The notes under the pieces: model-generated
Database searches by the model: none
Seen by the model: only the letters and a program-made list of their open reading frames with translations
Told to the model about the DNA's origin: nothing
Program-made: the position numbers and the translations under genes
Shown here: positions 36,824-46,081 of the stretch, one piece after another
Layout of the letters: each line of letters begins with the position of its first letter
Numbering within the stretch: position 1 is the stretch's first letter
NCBI RefSeq assembly: GCF_034347385.1
Contig: NZ_CP133777.1
Coordinates: 2,542,001-2,606,000, forward strand
Source of the DNA: Actimicrobium sp. CCC2.4
Lineage (GTDB): Bacteria; Pseudomonadota; Gammaproteobacteria; Burkholderiales; Burkholderiaceae_D
Length of the DNA: 64,000 nucleotides
Direction of reading: 5' to 3'

Positions 36824-39800
36824 ATGATTTATCGTCCCGGACAATTCACGCGCCTGCTGGCGCGTTTTCATTTGCAGTTGCTGTTGCCGGTATCGGGCTT
36901 GCTGATGCTGACCCTGCTCTGGACCGTGGTGTATTTCCAGGTCCAGGACAGCCGCGCCATCGCCCTTGATGAAGCCAGCAGCCGCGCCGAAACACTCAGC
37001 CAGGAATACGCCGACTACAGCGCGCGCCTGTTGCGCCAGGTCGATCAGGCCACGCAGTTCATCAAGTTTGCCTACGAGCAGCAGCAACAGAGCTTCCATC
37101 TGGATGAACTGGTGCAGCGCAAAGGGGTGCTGCCCGCCGACCTGATGCTGGGCGTCGCGATTTCCGATGCCAACGGCGATGGTGTCACCGGCGTCCACAC
37201 GCCCAGTCTGGAGAACATCGCCGACCGCGATTACTTCAAGGTGCATGCACAGCGCGATGACGACCGCCTGTTCGTCAGCCGGCCCTTGCTCGAACCGTAT
37301 TCCACCCAATGGTCCATCATCGTCAGCCGGCGCCTGAACCGGGCCGATGGCCGCTTTGCCGGCGTCGTCGCGGTGGCGTTAAAGCAATCGCTGCTAACCG
37401 ACTATTCGCCCAACCGGACCGGCGCAAAAAGCTTTGTCGGCCTGGTCGGCGATGACGGCATCTTTCGCGCCAGCCGGATCGGACGGACACCGTTTCCCGG
37501 CGACGATCAATCCTTTGCAAGCTGGATCAAGCCGGAATCAAAAAACCGCTCGCAAGCCATCATCCGTGACAGCCCGAATGACAATGTGCGGCGCATTTTC
37601 AGCTTCCAGCAACTCAATGATTTTCCGCTTGTGGCGGTGGTCGGTATCGACGAACACAACGCGCTGGCACGGTATGACCGCAACCGCAACGCGACCATCT
37701 GGTCAGGCGTCGCCGGCTCGGTCGCACTACTGGTGTTCATCGCGATCCTGATGCGCCAGAGCGCCCGCTTGCGCATGAGCGAACTGGCGGCAGCGCAAGC
37801 GCAGGCGGTGTTCCGTGCCGCTGCCGAAGGCAGCCTCGATGCGCTGACAATCCTGCAAAGCGAAGCCGACAGCAACGGCACCATTACCGGCTTCACGATT
37901 TCGGCCATCAATGAGCGCGGTGCCGGTTTGCTCAATCGTGACCGCAACGCGCTGATCGGCCAGTCGCTGTGCGATGTCGTACCGATGACGCGTAGCAGCG
38001 GTTTTCTTAACAAGTACCTGCGCGTCGTCAGTACCGGCACGCCAATGGAAGAAGAATTCCAGTTCACGACCAGCAACGGCAAGCTGCGCTGGCTGCGCCA
38101 GCAAGTCGTTGCCATCGACGGCGGCATTGCGATCACCACACGCGATATTTCGGCGCGCAAGGAAGCCGAGCTCGAGACCCGCAACAGCCGTGCCTTCCTG
38201 CAGTCGCTGATCGACAATTTGCCGCTGGTGGTCTACGCGCGTGACATGCGCGGCACCACGCCCAGAACCATCGTCTGGAACGAGACCGCCGAAATCGTCA
38301 CCGGCTATCCGTCTGCGCTGGTACTCGGCAATACCGACGAGTCAATCTTTCCGACCATTACGCAAACCATCTTTACCGAGTTCGAAACGCGCATGACCGC
38401 CGATCCGATGGTGATCAATTTGCCGGAGGTGCCGTTCCGCAGTCGCAGTGGCGAGCTGCATTGTCTGCGCATCGTGGCCGTGCCGCTGCTCGACGACAAT
38501 GGCGCGCTTGAATACATCATCGGCATCGCCGAAGACATCACGGTGCGCCGCCGGCAGGAACTGGACCTGCGCAGCAAGCAGGCTGAGCTGGCCGCGGCCA
38601 ACGATGCTTCGCCGCTGGGCCTGTTCCGCACCGACCCGGTCGGCAATTGCACCTACGTCAATCGCACCTACGAAGAAATGTCCGGCCTGGCCGCCACGCA
38701 AGCCATGGGCGATGGCTGGGTCCAGGCCATCCATCCGGAAGACCGCCTGAAAGTGTTCCAGGCGTGGGGACATGCGAGCGGCGAACACGCGTCGTATCAG
38801 GGCGCCTACCGCTTCAAGCATGACAATGGCCGCATCGTCTGGGTCTCGATGAAGACCGCGCCCATCGTCGTCGATGGTGCGGTCGAAGGCTATGTCGGCA
38901 GCGTCGATGACATCACCGTCAGGCGCGAATCCGAACAAGCGCTCAGCAAGAGCGAACAGCGCCTGCGCACCATCACCGACACGCTGCCGGCGCTGGTGGC
39001 CTTTGTCGATGCCGAGCAGCGCTACCGCTTCAACAACCTCGCCTACGAGCGCGCGTTCGGCATCAACCGCGACGACATCCGCTACAAGACCATCCGCGAA
39101 TTCGTCGGCGACGAGCAATACGCTTTCATTGCGCCCTATCTGGAACGCGCCCTGCACGGCGAGCGCGTCACCTTCGAGCATCAGGAAAACAGCGAGGGCA
39201 ACGCGCGCTGGGTCGAATCGACCTACATCCCGCAAATCGGCGACGACGCGAAGGAAGTCGTTGGCATCCACATCATGATCCACGACATCACCGACAAAAA
39301 AAACGAACAGAGCCGCTTGCGGCAACTGGCCCAGGTCGACAGCCTGACCGGTTTGCTCAACCGCGCCGGCTTCGAGCAAAAACTGGCGCAGGCGCTCTCG
39401 ACTGCCCGCAACGAGCGCAGCCTGATGGCGCTGCTGTTTCTCGACATCGATCATTTCAAGAGCATCAACGACACGCACGGCCATCCGGTCGGCGACGCAT
39501 TACTGAGAGCTTTTTCCGGCCGCCTGTCGCGCGCCTTGCGTTCGGTTGATACCATCGCGCGCCTGGGTGGCGACGAGTTTACCGTGATCATGGAAGGCAT
39601 CACGCATACCGGCGATGCCGAAAAAACCGCCGCCAAGATCGTCGATTCGATGCGCGCCCTGTTCAAGCTCGACAGCTTGCCGCTGTCGATCACGGCCAGC
39701 ATCGGGGTGGCCTTCTGCAATGGCAAGGCGATGGAGGCAAAGGAGTTGATCCGCCAGGCCGATGACATGCTGTATCAGGCCAAGGCCGGCGGGCGCAATC

Positions 39801-39838
39801 AGTATTGCGTGCAGTTGCCGGATCAGCCGGCCGGCTGA
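36824..39838 (+). CDS. Membrane diguanylate cyclase: Cache - PAS repeats - GGDEF
   Basis: A 1004-residue sensor. A transmembrane helix (about 18-40), an extracytoplasmic Cache-type domain (about 45-290) and a second helix (about 298-316) are followed by roughly four PAS domains, several with a PAC-type ending such as YIIGIAEDITVRR, YVGSVDDITVRR and GIHIMIHDITDKK. The C-terminal GGDEF domain has RLGGDEF intact and the inhibitory RSVD site five residues ahead, so it should make cyclic di-GMP with product feedback. No EAL domain is present. ATG 36824 has GAGG upstream. Its stop overlaps the 3' end of the convergent radical SAM gene by 16 bases. A link to the neighbouring giant-adhesin operon is possible but not shown. 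Confidence 0.92.
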   Translation: MIYRPGQFTRLLARFHLQLLLPVSGLLMLTLLWTVVYFQVQDSRAIALDEASSRAETLSQEYADYSARLLRQVDQATQFIKFAYEQQQQSFHLDELVQRKGVLPADLMLGVAISDANGDGVTGVHTPSLENIADRDYFKVHAQRDDDRLFVSRPLLEPYSTQWSIIVSRRLNRADGRFAGVVAVALKQSLLTDYSPNRTGAKSFVGLVGDDGIFRASRIGRTPFPGDDQSFASWIKPESKNRSQAIIRDSPNDNVRRIFSFQQLNDFPLVAVVGIDEHNALARYDRNRNATIWSGVAGSVALLVFIAILMRQSARLRMSELAAAQAQAVFRAAAEGSLDALTILQSEADSNGTITGFTISAINERGAGLLNRDRNALIGQSLCDVVPMTRSSGFLNKYLRVVSTGTPMEEEFQFTTSNGKLRWLRQQVVAIDGGIAITTRDISARKEAELETRNSRAFLQSLIDNLPLVVYARDMRGTTPRTIVWNETAEIVTGYPSALVLGNTDESIFPTITQTIFTEFETRMTADPMVINLPEVPFRSRSGELHCLRIVAVPLLDDNGALEYIIGIAEDITVRRRQELDLRSKQAELAAANDASPLGLFRTDPVGNCTYVNRTYEEMSGLAATQAMGDGWVQAIHPEDRLKVFQAWGHASGEHASYQGAYRFKHDNGRIVWVSMKTAPIVVDGAVEGYVGSVDDITVRRESEQALSKSEQRLRTITDTLPALVAFVDAEQRYRFNNLAYERAFGINRDDIRYKTIREFVGDEQYAFIAPYLERALHGERVTFEHQENSEGNARWVESTYIPQIGDDAKEVVGIHIMIHDITDKKNEQSRLRQLAQVDSLTGLLNRAGFEQKLAQALSTARNERSLMALLFLDIDHFKSINDTHGHPVGDALLRAFSGRLSRALRSVDTIARLGGDEFTVIMEGITHTGDAEKTAAKIVDSMRALFKLDSLPLSITASIGVAFCNGKAMEAKELIRQADDMLYQAKAGGRNQYCVQLPDQPAG

Positions 39839-40746
39839 AGCTTAGTTAGCGGTGGCAGCGGTGTCAGCACATCGGCATGCCAGCCGAATTTTTTGACGTA
39901 AGCGGTATTGAGCCCGAGACATTGCGTCGAGCCGCACTGCGCCCGATGCACGCACTGGTGGAAGCCATTGCGCATGAATTCGGTCCAGAAGGCATCGTCG
40001 ATGTAGAGCTCGGGCTGGTCGTTGTAGAGCGCGGCGCGATCGCTGCCGAGCAGGCATTCCGGAAAATTCTTGACCTCGATGCCGCGCCCGATCGCCCGTG
40101 CCGCATCGATTGCTTCACGCAGCAAGGGCAAGGCATCGAGGTGCGACGCGATCAGGTTCTTGTCGTCCTGCTCGCGCATCGGAAAATAAAACCAGAACTC
40201 CATTTGCGCCAGCCGTGTCAGGTGTTTCAGGCGCTCGACCAGTTGCGGCAATTGCCGGTAACTGCGTTCGGTCACCACCGTGTTGGTGATGGTCACCACG
40301 CCCGGTGACTGATCCAGAATCTCCAGCCCGCGCAAGGTCTTGTCGAAGGACCCCGGCACTGTCGTGATGCCGTCATGCGTGGCGGCGTCGGCACCGGCGA
40401 CACTGATAAAAAATTCATTCACGCCGGCCTCGATCAGTTCGGCGCAATAGCTTTCGCTGCCCAGGCGCATGCCGTGGGTCTGGATGCGCACCTTGTCAAA
40501 ACCGGACTGACGCGCCATCCGCACCCACTCCGGCAAGTCGCGATGCAAAGTGATTTCTGAGCCGGTCAGAATCAGTCCGCTCCACTTGCGGTGCATGCCG
40601 TTGTGCGCCAGCAGTGCGTGCAACTGCTCTTCGGTTTGCGGCTTGAGCCGGTCCATCGTGTCTTCGATCATGCAATGCACGCACTTCAGGTTGCACCTGA
40701 ATTCCATCGTCATCGACACATACTGGTGGTGATTGAAGCAGCCCAT
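39823..40746 (-). CDS. Radical SAM enzyme, last gene of the giant-protein operon
   Basis: A 307-residue radical S-adenosylmethionine enzyme. The [4Fe-4S] motif is CNLKCVHC (about 18-25), preceded by a short strand MTMEFR; LTGSEITL and the following TIM-barrel pattern agree. The C-terminal region has three more cysteines in CVHRAQCGSTQC, resembling part of a SPASM-type auxiliary cluster site. AGGAGG sits just before the ATG. It lies 30 bases after an unrecognised gene and shares the operon with a methyltransferase, a kinase and a protein carrying a PqqD-like domain, a combination that points to peptide or protein modification. The substrate is unknown. Confidence 0.85.
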   Translation of the reverse strand: MGCFNHHQYVSMTMEFRCNLKCVHCMIEDTMDRLKPQTEEQLHALLAHNGMHRKWSGLILTGSEITLHRDLPEWVRMARQSGFDKVRIQTHGMRLGSESYCAELIEAGVNEFFISVAGADAATHDGITTVPGSFDKTLRGLEILDQSPGVVTITNTVVTERSYRQLPQLVERLKHLTRLAQMEFWFYFPMREQDDKNLIASHLDALPLLREAIDAARAIGRGIEVKNFPECLLGSDRAALYNDQPELYIDDAFWTEFMRNGFHQCVHRAQCGSTQCLGLNTAYVKKFGWHADVLTPLPPLTKLQPAG

Positions 40747-40776
40747 GACGGCCTCCTGTTGAACGAATCGCTCGAT

Positions 40777-41649
40777 TTAAAACACGCCGTAATAGGCACT
40801 CTTGAGGATGCGCAGCACGCCGTCTTCCATGCGGTAATCGAATCCCACGTCATACAGCAAATGATCGAGCTGCGCACGCTGTTGTGCGATGGTCGCCACC
40901 AGCGCCGCCGGATAATCGAGCCGGCGCAAAAAGAACAACAGCTGGTCTATCGTGATCCGCGAAAAATACACGCCGTCGTGATGGCGCTTGTTGGCTAGCA
41001 CGATGGTCTGGCACTCACGCAGTTCGGGCCACAACACGCGGTCAAGCTCGAAGCGCGACAAGTCCAGATAAGCCGATGAACGCACCTTGTCGATGATCTG
41101 CCGGACCTGCGTGCGCGCATCAAAAAAGAAATAGAAATTTTTCAGCGTCATCGCCTGCGCCTTCACGTCGTAACAGATGCCCGACGACACGGTGCTGCCG
41201 ACATTGCCGATGTAGAGCTGCAGCAGTTCCAGCGGCCGGCCCTGCTCCAGCACGGTGCGATCAAGGTCGATCGAAAACATGAAATAGTCACGCGCCTCAT
41301 TGACCTGCAAGGTCGATGCCATCCACGGCCGGATCACGTCCAGCAAGCGCGTCACCGAGCGCGTGCGCTGCTGCCGGTCGTAATCGTAAAAGTACAGTTC
41401 CCAGCTCAGGCGTCCGCCCTCGAACTTGACACCCCAGACCGTGCGCGATGGTCCGAAGGCCTGCCGGATCGCCTCGACCAGTGCGAATGCCGGCGCGCCC
41501 ATCTCTGCATACGCAAAGCTGTCGCGCAGCAGATTGACCGAACGCCATTTGCCCACCGGCGCGGCCACCGGTATGTAATCCCACAGGCAGTAATCAACGT
41601 AGCGCTCGTCGGCGGTGGTGATCTCAGGCTCGAAGGCAAACATGGTCAT
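40777..41649 (-). CDS. Unrecognised protein, 290 residues, in the giant-protein operon
   Basis: I do not recognise this family. The product is soluble, without signal peptide or membrane helix. It is rich in aromatic residues in alternating beta-type strands (for example FEGGRLSWELYFYDYDR, FMFSIDLD and LKNFYFFFDAR) followed by helices at the C-terminus. The strand/helix alternation loosely recalls barrel enzymes such as ABBA prenyltransferases, but no motif proves this. ATG 41649 overlaps the methyltransferase stop by 4 bases (ATGA), so it is a translated, coupled member of the operon. Position between the methyltransferase and the radical SAM gene suggests an enzyme or binding partner in the same pathway. 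Confidence 0.75.
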   Translation of the reverse strand: MTMFAFEPEITTADERYVDYCLWDYIPVAAPVGKWRSVNLLRDSFAYAEMGAPAFALVEAIRQAFGPSRTVWGVKFEGGRLSWELYFYDYDRQQRTRSVTRLLDVIRPWMASTLQVNEARDYFMFSIDLDRTVLEQGRPLELLQLYIGNVGSTVSSGICYDVKAQAMTLKNFYFFFDARTQVRQIIDKVRSSAYLDLSRFELDRVLWPELRECQTIVLANKRHHDGVYFSRITIDQLLFFLRRLDYPAALVATIAQQRAQLDHLLYDVGFDYRMEDGVLRILKSAYYGVF

Positions 41650-42662
41650 GGTCCGTTGATGGCGGTGATCAGGATGAAGGGCATGTCGAGCTGCACCTGC
41701 CGCACCGTGATGTCCGTGAAGCCAAGCCGATTCAATTGCGCGCAATACGCTTCGGGTGTGCGGTACGAGCGGAAGAACAGCATCAGCGGCAGCTGGCCAT
41801 AGCCGAGCTGGGCGGCACCGATCTGCACCTGCCCGCGCTCGAAAATCATCAGCGTGCCGCCTGGCTCCAGCGCGACCTGCGCGCGCTGCAAAAAGTCCGC
41901 CATCGCGGCATCCGGCCAGTCATGCAGCATCGATTTGAAGGTGATCAGGTCATGCCCGCGCGGCAGCGCGACCGGCTCGACCGGCGCTTTGACGAAGGCC
42001 ATCCGTGCGGCTTCCGGTTCGCGGCCGACATGCTGGCGACCGATGTCGCACACCAGCGGCAGGTCGAACACGGTCGCCTGCAAACGCTCGTGCGCACGAC
42101 AGACCCGCAGCGCGAACTCGCCGCTATTGCCGCCGACATCGAGCATGCGCCGGTAGCCCGAAAAATCATGTTCCGCGATACATGCCTGCGCTTCGTACCT
42201 AGTCAGCGCCGTGGTCAGCCGCATCCAGCGCGCGGTCTGCGCCAGATTGTCCGGCGTCGACTCGAAACAGTTCTGATACGAAAACAGCTTGAACAGCCGT
42301 GCCTGTTCCACAAACTGCTGCGGTGCCATCAGCAGCGCCGTGAACAGATGCAAAAAATCCGGCGCAACCAGATTGGCAAATTGCAGCTTGGCTTCGAGCA
42401 GGTCGCGGTACGCCAGCGCAGCGACGAAAGCGGCACTCAGGCGCAAGCCTTCCGGCTCCAGCACGCGATGCGCCCGCAACATGCCGAGCAACAGATGTAG
42501 GCCGGACGCGTCGATCCGCACATCGGCCTGCAATGCCGCCAGGTCGCAGGGTGCCGCCAGCATCCGGTCGATCAAGCCGATTTCAAAGGCGCTGGCCAGC
42601 GCGCGTGCACCGACCATGTCGACCAGGAAGGCATCGACCCGCAAATAGTCGCGCGCAGTCAT
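41646..42662 (-). CDS. SAM-dependent O-methyltransferase (family 2 type)
   Basis: A 338-residue methyltransferase. The N-terminal helical dimerisation domain (about 1-150) is followed by a Rossmann domain with SAM motif I MLDVGGNSGEF, the family-2 landmark LITFKSMLHDWPD and LEPGGTLMIFERG. Family members usually methylate hydroxyls on aromatic or polyketide small molecules. Here the gene is coupled to its neighbours: its start overlaps the kinase stop (ATGA) and its stop overlaps the next gene. The substrate is unknown. Confidence 0.83.
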   Translation of the reverse strand: MTARDYLRVDAFLVDMVGARALASAFEIGLIDRMLAAPCDLAALQADVRIDASGLHLLLGMLRAHRVLEPEGLRLSAAFVAALAYRDLLEAKLQFANLVAPDFLHLFTALLMAPQQFVEQARLFKLFSYQNCFESTPDNLAQTARWMRLTTALTRYEAQACIAEHDFSGYRRMLDVGGNSGEFALRVCRAHERLQATVFDLPLVCDIGRQHVGREPEAARMAFVKAPVEPVALPRGHDLITFKSMLHDWPDAAMADFLQRAQVALEPGGTLMIFERGQVQIGAAQLGYGQLPLMLFFRSYRTPEAYCAQLNRLGFTDITVRQVQLDMPFILITAINGP

Positions 42663-43219
42663 GGCGTCTTCCCGAGAAAATCCAGCACTTGTCGCACCAG
42701 CACGGCCGGCTCGGCGCGACCATCGAGGATCAGATCGGCACGCGGTCGCACCACCCGCAACTGTTCGGCCAGCACGCCGTGGATGGTGCCAGTGTAATGC
42801 GCCAGATACGCAGTGAGCCAGTCCAGCGTCTGCGCCGGATTCTGCACCGTGGCCGTGATCTCGCGCAGCCGCCGCGCCAGCGCCAGGTCGAGCGGCACAT
42901 CGATCCAGACCAGCACATCAATCGCGCCGGCAGTGGCCGGCCAGGCGCGCCCGAGCGGCATCTCGAACACCAGCTCGGGTGTGGCGGCCAGCGTGCGCAG
43001 GCGCGTCAGTTCGGCGGCCAGTCCCGGCGCTTCCAGCTGATCGAAGTCGGCACCCGCGGCCAGCCACACTGACAGGTGCGACACCGGTTGCCGGGTCGCG
43101 GTTTCGTAATCATCAAAGCACAGCGTCGTGCTGCCCAGCGTGCGCGCCAGCGCCTCGGCCAGCGCCGATTTGCCGCCGCCAATCGGGGCGGCAATCGCAA
43201 TGACGCGCGACGCCGGCAT
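42659..43219 (-). CDS. P-loop kinase, uridine-kinase-like
   Basis: A 186-residue nucleotide-binding protein with Walker A APIGGGKSA (about 11-19) and the FDDYE segment (about 35-39) typical of uridine kinase/phosphoribulokinase relatives. VLVWIDVPLDLALARRLRE matches the lid-type region of small-molecule kinases. No zinc or membrane motif is present. The start shares one base with the adaptor stop (TAATG) and the stop overlaps the methyltransferase start. The phosphate acceptor is unknown; it may prepare a precursor for the methyltransferase or radical SAM enzyme. Confidence 0.78.
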   Translation of the reverse strand: MPASRVIAIAAPIGGGKSALAEALARTLGSTTLCFDDYETATRQPVSHLSVWLAAGADFDQLEAPGLAAELTRLRTLAATPELVFEMPLGRAWPATAGAIDVLVWIDVPLDLALARRLREITATVQNPAQTLDWLTAYLAHYTGTIHGVLAEQLRVVRPRADLILDGRAEPAVLVRQVLDFLGKTP

Positions 43220-44052
43220 TAGCTGACGAACTTGACGTTGCAGCGCATGCCGGCCGGAATCTTGTTGCCGGGGTTGCGCAATTCCAGCCGCACGCCGAAG
43301 GTGCCGCTGGCCGCATCGATCACGCGATCGACCACCGTGACTTTGGCGCTGTAACTGCCGCTCATCATCGGGTCGAGCCGGACCTGGCCGGTCATGCCGG
43401 TCCGGATCGTGCCGAACAGTTCGACCGGTGCGATCACTTCGACGTACAGCGGATCGATCTGGACCAGCTTGAGGATTTTTTCTTGCGCGACATGGTCGCC
43501 CGGTGCCAGGTAGCGCTCGACCACCACGCCATTGATCGGGCTGGTGATGGTGCGCAGGGCCAGCACTTCCTGCTGCTGCTTGCGCTCCAGTCCGGCCAGC
43601 CGGGTTTGGGTTTCGAGCTCGTCCTTGTCGCTGGCCGAAATCAAATCCTTCTTGAACAGCTCTTCATTGCGCATGACCTTGCGCTGGCCGTAGGCTTCCT
43701 GCGCCTGGCGCAAGACCACCGTAGCCGCTTCCACCGACGAATTCAGGCGCGCCACAACCTGCCCCCTGCGCACATCGGCGCCGCGGTCCACCAGCACCTG
43801 CGCCAGCGTCCCTTCGACCGGACTGCCGACATTGGCCACCAGCGAGGGTTCGAGCAGGCATTCCATATCGTCGCCCATCTTGCGGCTGCGATTGCCGCTC
43901 TGGGCAGTGGCCGGTTTGACGGCCGCGCGTGGCGCGCCGGCCGGTGCCAGGTTCGGTACCGGTGCCGGTTGCGGCGGCACGAAGGCGGGTTTGTCGGCGG
44001 CGCTGGCGGACACGCTCATCAGCATCAGCGCAGCGAAACGGAAGGTGTTCAT
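43219..44052 (-). CDS. HlyD/RND-type periplasmic adaptor (membrane fusion protein)
   Basis: A 277-residue exported adaptor. A signal peptide (first about 18 residues, cleavage after SASA) is followed by a Pro/Ala-rich linker, a lipoyl-like half-motif (VGSPVEGTLAQVLVDRGADVRRGQ), a short helical hairpin (about 100-160), the second half-motif (SPINGVVVERYLAPGDHV) and a beta-barrel part. It is shorter than standard RND adaptors. No inner-membrane pump or outer-membrane channel gene accompanies it. AAGGA precedes the ATG. It is the third adaptor-type protein in this operon. Confidence 0.87.
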   Translation of the reverse strand: MNTFRFAALMLMSVSASAADKPAFVPPQPAPVPNLAPAGAPRAAVKPATAQSGNRSRKMGDDMECLLEPSLVANVGSPVEGTLAQVLVDRGADVRRGQVVARLNSSVEAATVVLRQAQEAYGQRKVMRNEELFKKDLISASDKDELETQTRLAGLERKQQQEVLALRTITSPINGVVVERYLAPGDHVAQEKILKLVQIDPLYVEVIAPVELFGTIRTGMTGQVRLDPMMSGSYSAKVTVVDRVIDAASGTFGVRLELRNPGNKIPAGMRCNVKFVS

Positions 44053-44098
44053 AAAATTCCTTTGGTTGACTTCAATTCAATGACCGGTACGGCAAACA

Positions 44099-46081
44099 CT
44101 ATTCGGCCCGCCCTGAAAACGACAGGATGCTGCCCATCTGCCGGTCGGCCTTCAGCAAACTGCGGCGCAGCACGGACTGGTTGCGCTCGGTGCGGCGTTG
44201 CGCGTGGCGGATCCAGCAACTGCGGCTGCGCTCCGAGCGCAGCAGGCGCGCTGCCAGCCATCCCGACAGTCCGCCGGTGTACGGCGCGAGCAGCGCATCC
44301 TGCAGCGACAGGATCGCCTCGACATGGCCGGGATCGCCCTGGCGCGCACAGCGACCGGCGATCTGGCGGTCGATGCGGCCGGCTTCGTGGCGCTCCGACA
44401 GGATCACGTGCAAACCGCCCGATGCGATGGCGTCGGCTGCCAGCTTGATATCGGTGCCGCGACCGGCCATGTTGGTGGCGATGGTGATGCAGCCGGGCTG
44501 GCCGGCACCGGCGACGATGGCGGCTTCGGCATCGTCCTGCTTGGCATTCAACACGCTGTGCGCGACGCCGCGCGCCTGCAGCAAATCGCTGAGCCATTCC
44601 GACGCCGCCACCGAGCGCGTACCGACCAGCACCGGCGCACCGCGTGCGTGGTGACGCAAGATGACGGCGACGATTTCCTGCCATTTTTCGCCGTCGCTGG
44701 CGAACACGCGGTCGGCCTGCTGCACACGCCGGCTGTCGCGGTTGGTCGGCACCTTCACCACTGCCAATCCATAAATGCTGCCGAGTTCGCCGGCCACTTC
44801 CGAAGCGGTCCCGCTCATGCCCGACAAGTGCTGGTAGCGCCGGAAAAAACGCTGGTAACTGATGCGTGCGAGCGGTTCCTTGCGCGGCGTGATGGCGCAG
44901 TTTTCCTTCAGTTCGATCAGCTGGTGCAGACCCTGTCCCCACGAGCGGTCGGCCATCACGCGACCGGTGAATTCATCGATGACCTGGATGGTGCCGTCGC
45001 GCACCAGATAGTGTTCGTCGCGCCGGAACAGCTGCAGCGCGGTCAGCGCCTGCAGCACCACTTCTTCGCGCCGCAAGGTCATCGTCCAGACCCCGCCCAG
45101 CGAGCTGCACAGGTCCAGCACCCGTGCGTGCCCCGGCTCGGTCATCTCGATGCGGCGCTCGCCGGCCAGCTGGCGGTAATGCGTGCCCTCGACCAGCTGG
45201 CGCGCCAGCGTGATGGCTTGCAGCGCCAGCTCCGCTTCGCCGGGCGAGAACACTTCGGCCGAGATGATCAGCGGCGTGCCGGCTTCATCGGCCAGCACGC
45301 TGTCGGCTTCATCGACGATGGCAAAACCGAGGCCGCGTAACAGCAAACGGCTGCTGCGGGTGTCGCCGCCGGAGAGTTTTTCCAGCCGCAGATGCAGCGT
45401 GTCGGCCTGGCTGCCGAGCACGATGCGGTCGCGCAGATAATCGAAGACCACGGTCTTGTTGGTGCAATAGACGACGTCGCAGGCATAGGCCAGCTGGCGC
45501 TGTTCATGCGTCATCTCCGAGGTCACCGCCGCCGACGTGATGCCCAGCGCCGCGTACACCGGCTGCATCTGCGCATGGTCGCGCGCGACCAGGTAATCGT
45601 TGACCGTGATGACATGTACCAGCCGGCCGGCCAGTGCCGCCGTGCAGGCCGGCAGCGTCGCGGTCAGGGTCTTGCCTTCGCCGGTTTCCATCTCGGCGAC
45701 CATGCCATCGAGCAGCAGCCGGCCGCCTATCAGCTGGACATCAAAATGACGCATCCCCAGCACGCGGTCGGCCGCCTCGCGCACCAGCGCAAAGGACTGT
45801 GCCACCAGCGCATCGCGCAAGCCTTCGCGGCGCAACTGCTGCGCCAGCACGCGCGCCAGTGCGTGCAAGCCATCGGCATCGAGTGCGCGCAGCGGTGCCT
45901 CGAACGGCGCGACCTGCTGCACGATCGCCCGCACCCGCGACCTGCGCGAGCGCCAGGTCCGGTCCAGCCAGCCGGTGATGGCGCTGCCGGCGCGCTCGAG
46001 CAGGCTTTCGTCGTGCACTTCCTCGCGCTCGGGATAGAGCTGGTCGAAGCGGCCTGGCTTGTGGCGCATGACATTAGACAT
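44099..46081 (-). CDS. Shortened SecA-like preprotein translocase ATPase
   Basis: A 660-residue SecA homologue. Walker A METGEGKT (131-138), VDEAD (256-260), the preprotein-binding region with IDEFTGRVM and the second motor domain with NMAGRGTDIKLA and IAGRCARQGDPG are intact. Housekeeping SecA is around 900 residues; here the long C-terminal helical scaffold is reduced and the zinc-binding SecB tail is missing, replaced by an Arg-rich end. The N-terminus (first 60 residues) is divergent. It is therefore an accessory SecA, likely dedicated to the giant protein of the operon. The start overlaps the M50-HlyD gene by 8 bases. Confidence 0.9.
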   Translation of the reverse strand: MSNVMRHKPGRFDQLYPEREEVHDESLLERAGSAITGWLDRTWRSRRSRVRAIVQQVAPFEAPLRALDADGLHALARVLAQQLRREGLRDALVAQSFALVREAADRVLGMRHFDVQLIGGRLLLDGMVAEMETGEGKTLTATLPACTAALAGRLVHVITVNDYLVARDHAQMQPVYAALGITSAAVTSEMTHEQRQLAYACDVVYCTNKTVVFDYLRDRIVLGSQADTLHLRLEKLSGGDTRSSRLLLRGLGFAIVDEADSVLADEAGTPLIISAEVFSPGEAELALQAITLARQLVEGTHYRQLAGERRIEMTEPGHARVLDLCSSLGGVWTMTLRREEVVLQALTALQLFRRDEHYLVRDGTIQVIDEFTGRVMADRSWGQGLHQLIELKENCAITPRKEPLARISYQRFFRRYQHLSGMSGTASEVAGELGSIYGLAVVKVPTNRDSRRVQQADRVFASDGEKWQEIVAVILRHHARGAPVLVGTRSVAASEWLSDLLQARGVAHSVLNAKQDDAEAAIVAGAGQPGCITIATNMAGRGTDIKLAADAIASGGLHVILSERHEAGRIDRQIAGRCARQGDPGHVEAILSLQDALLAPYTGGLSGWLAARLLRSERSRSCWIRHAQRRTERNQSVLRRSLLKADRQMGSILSFSGRAE

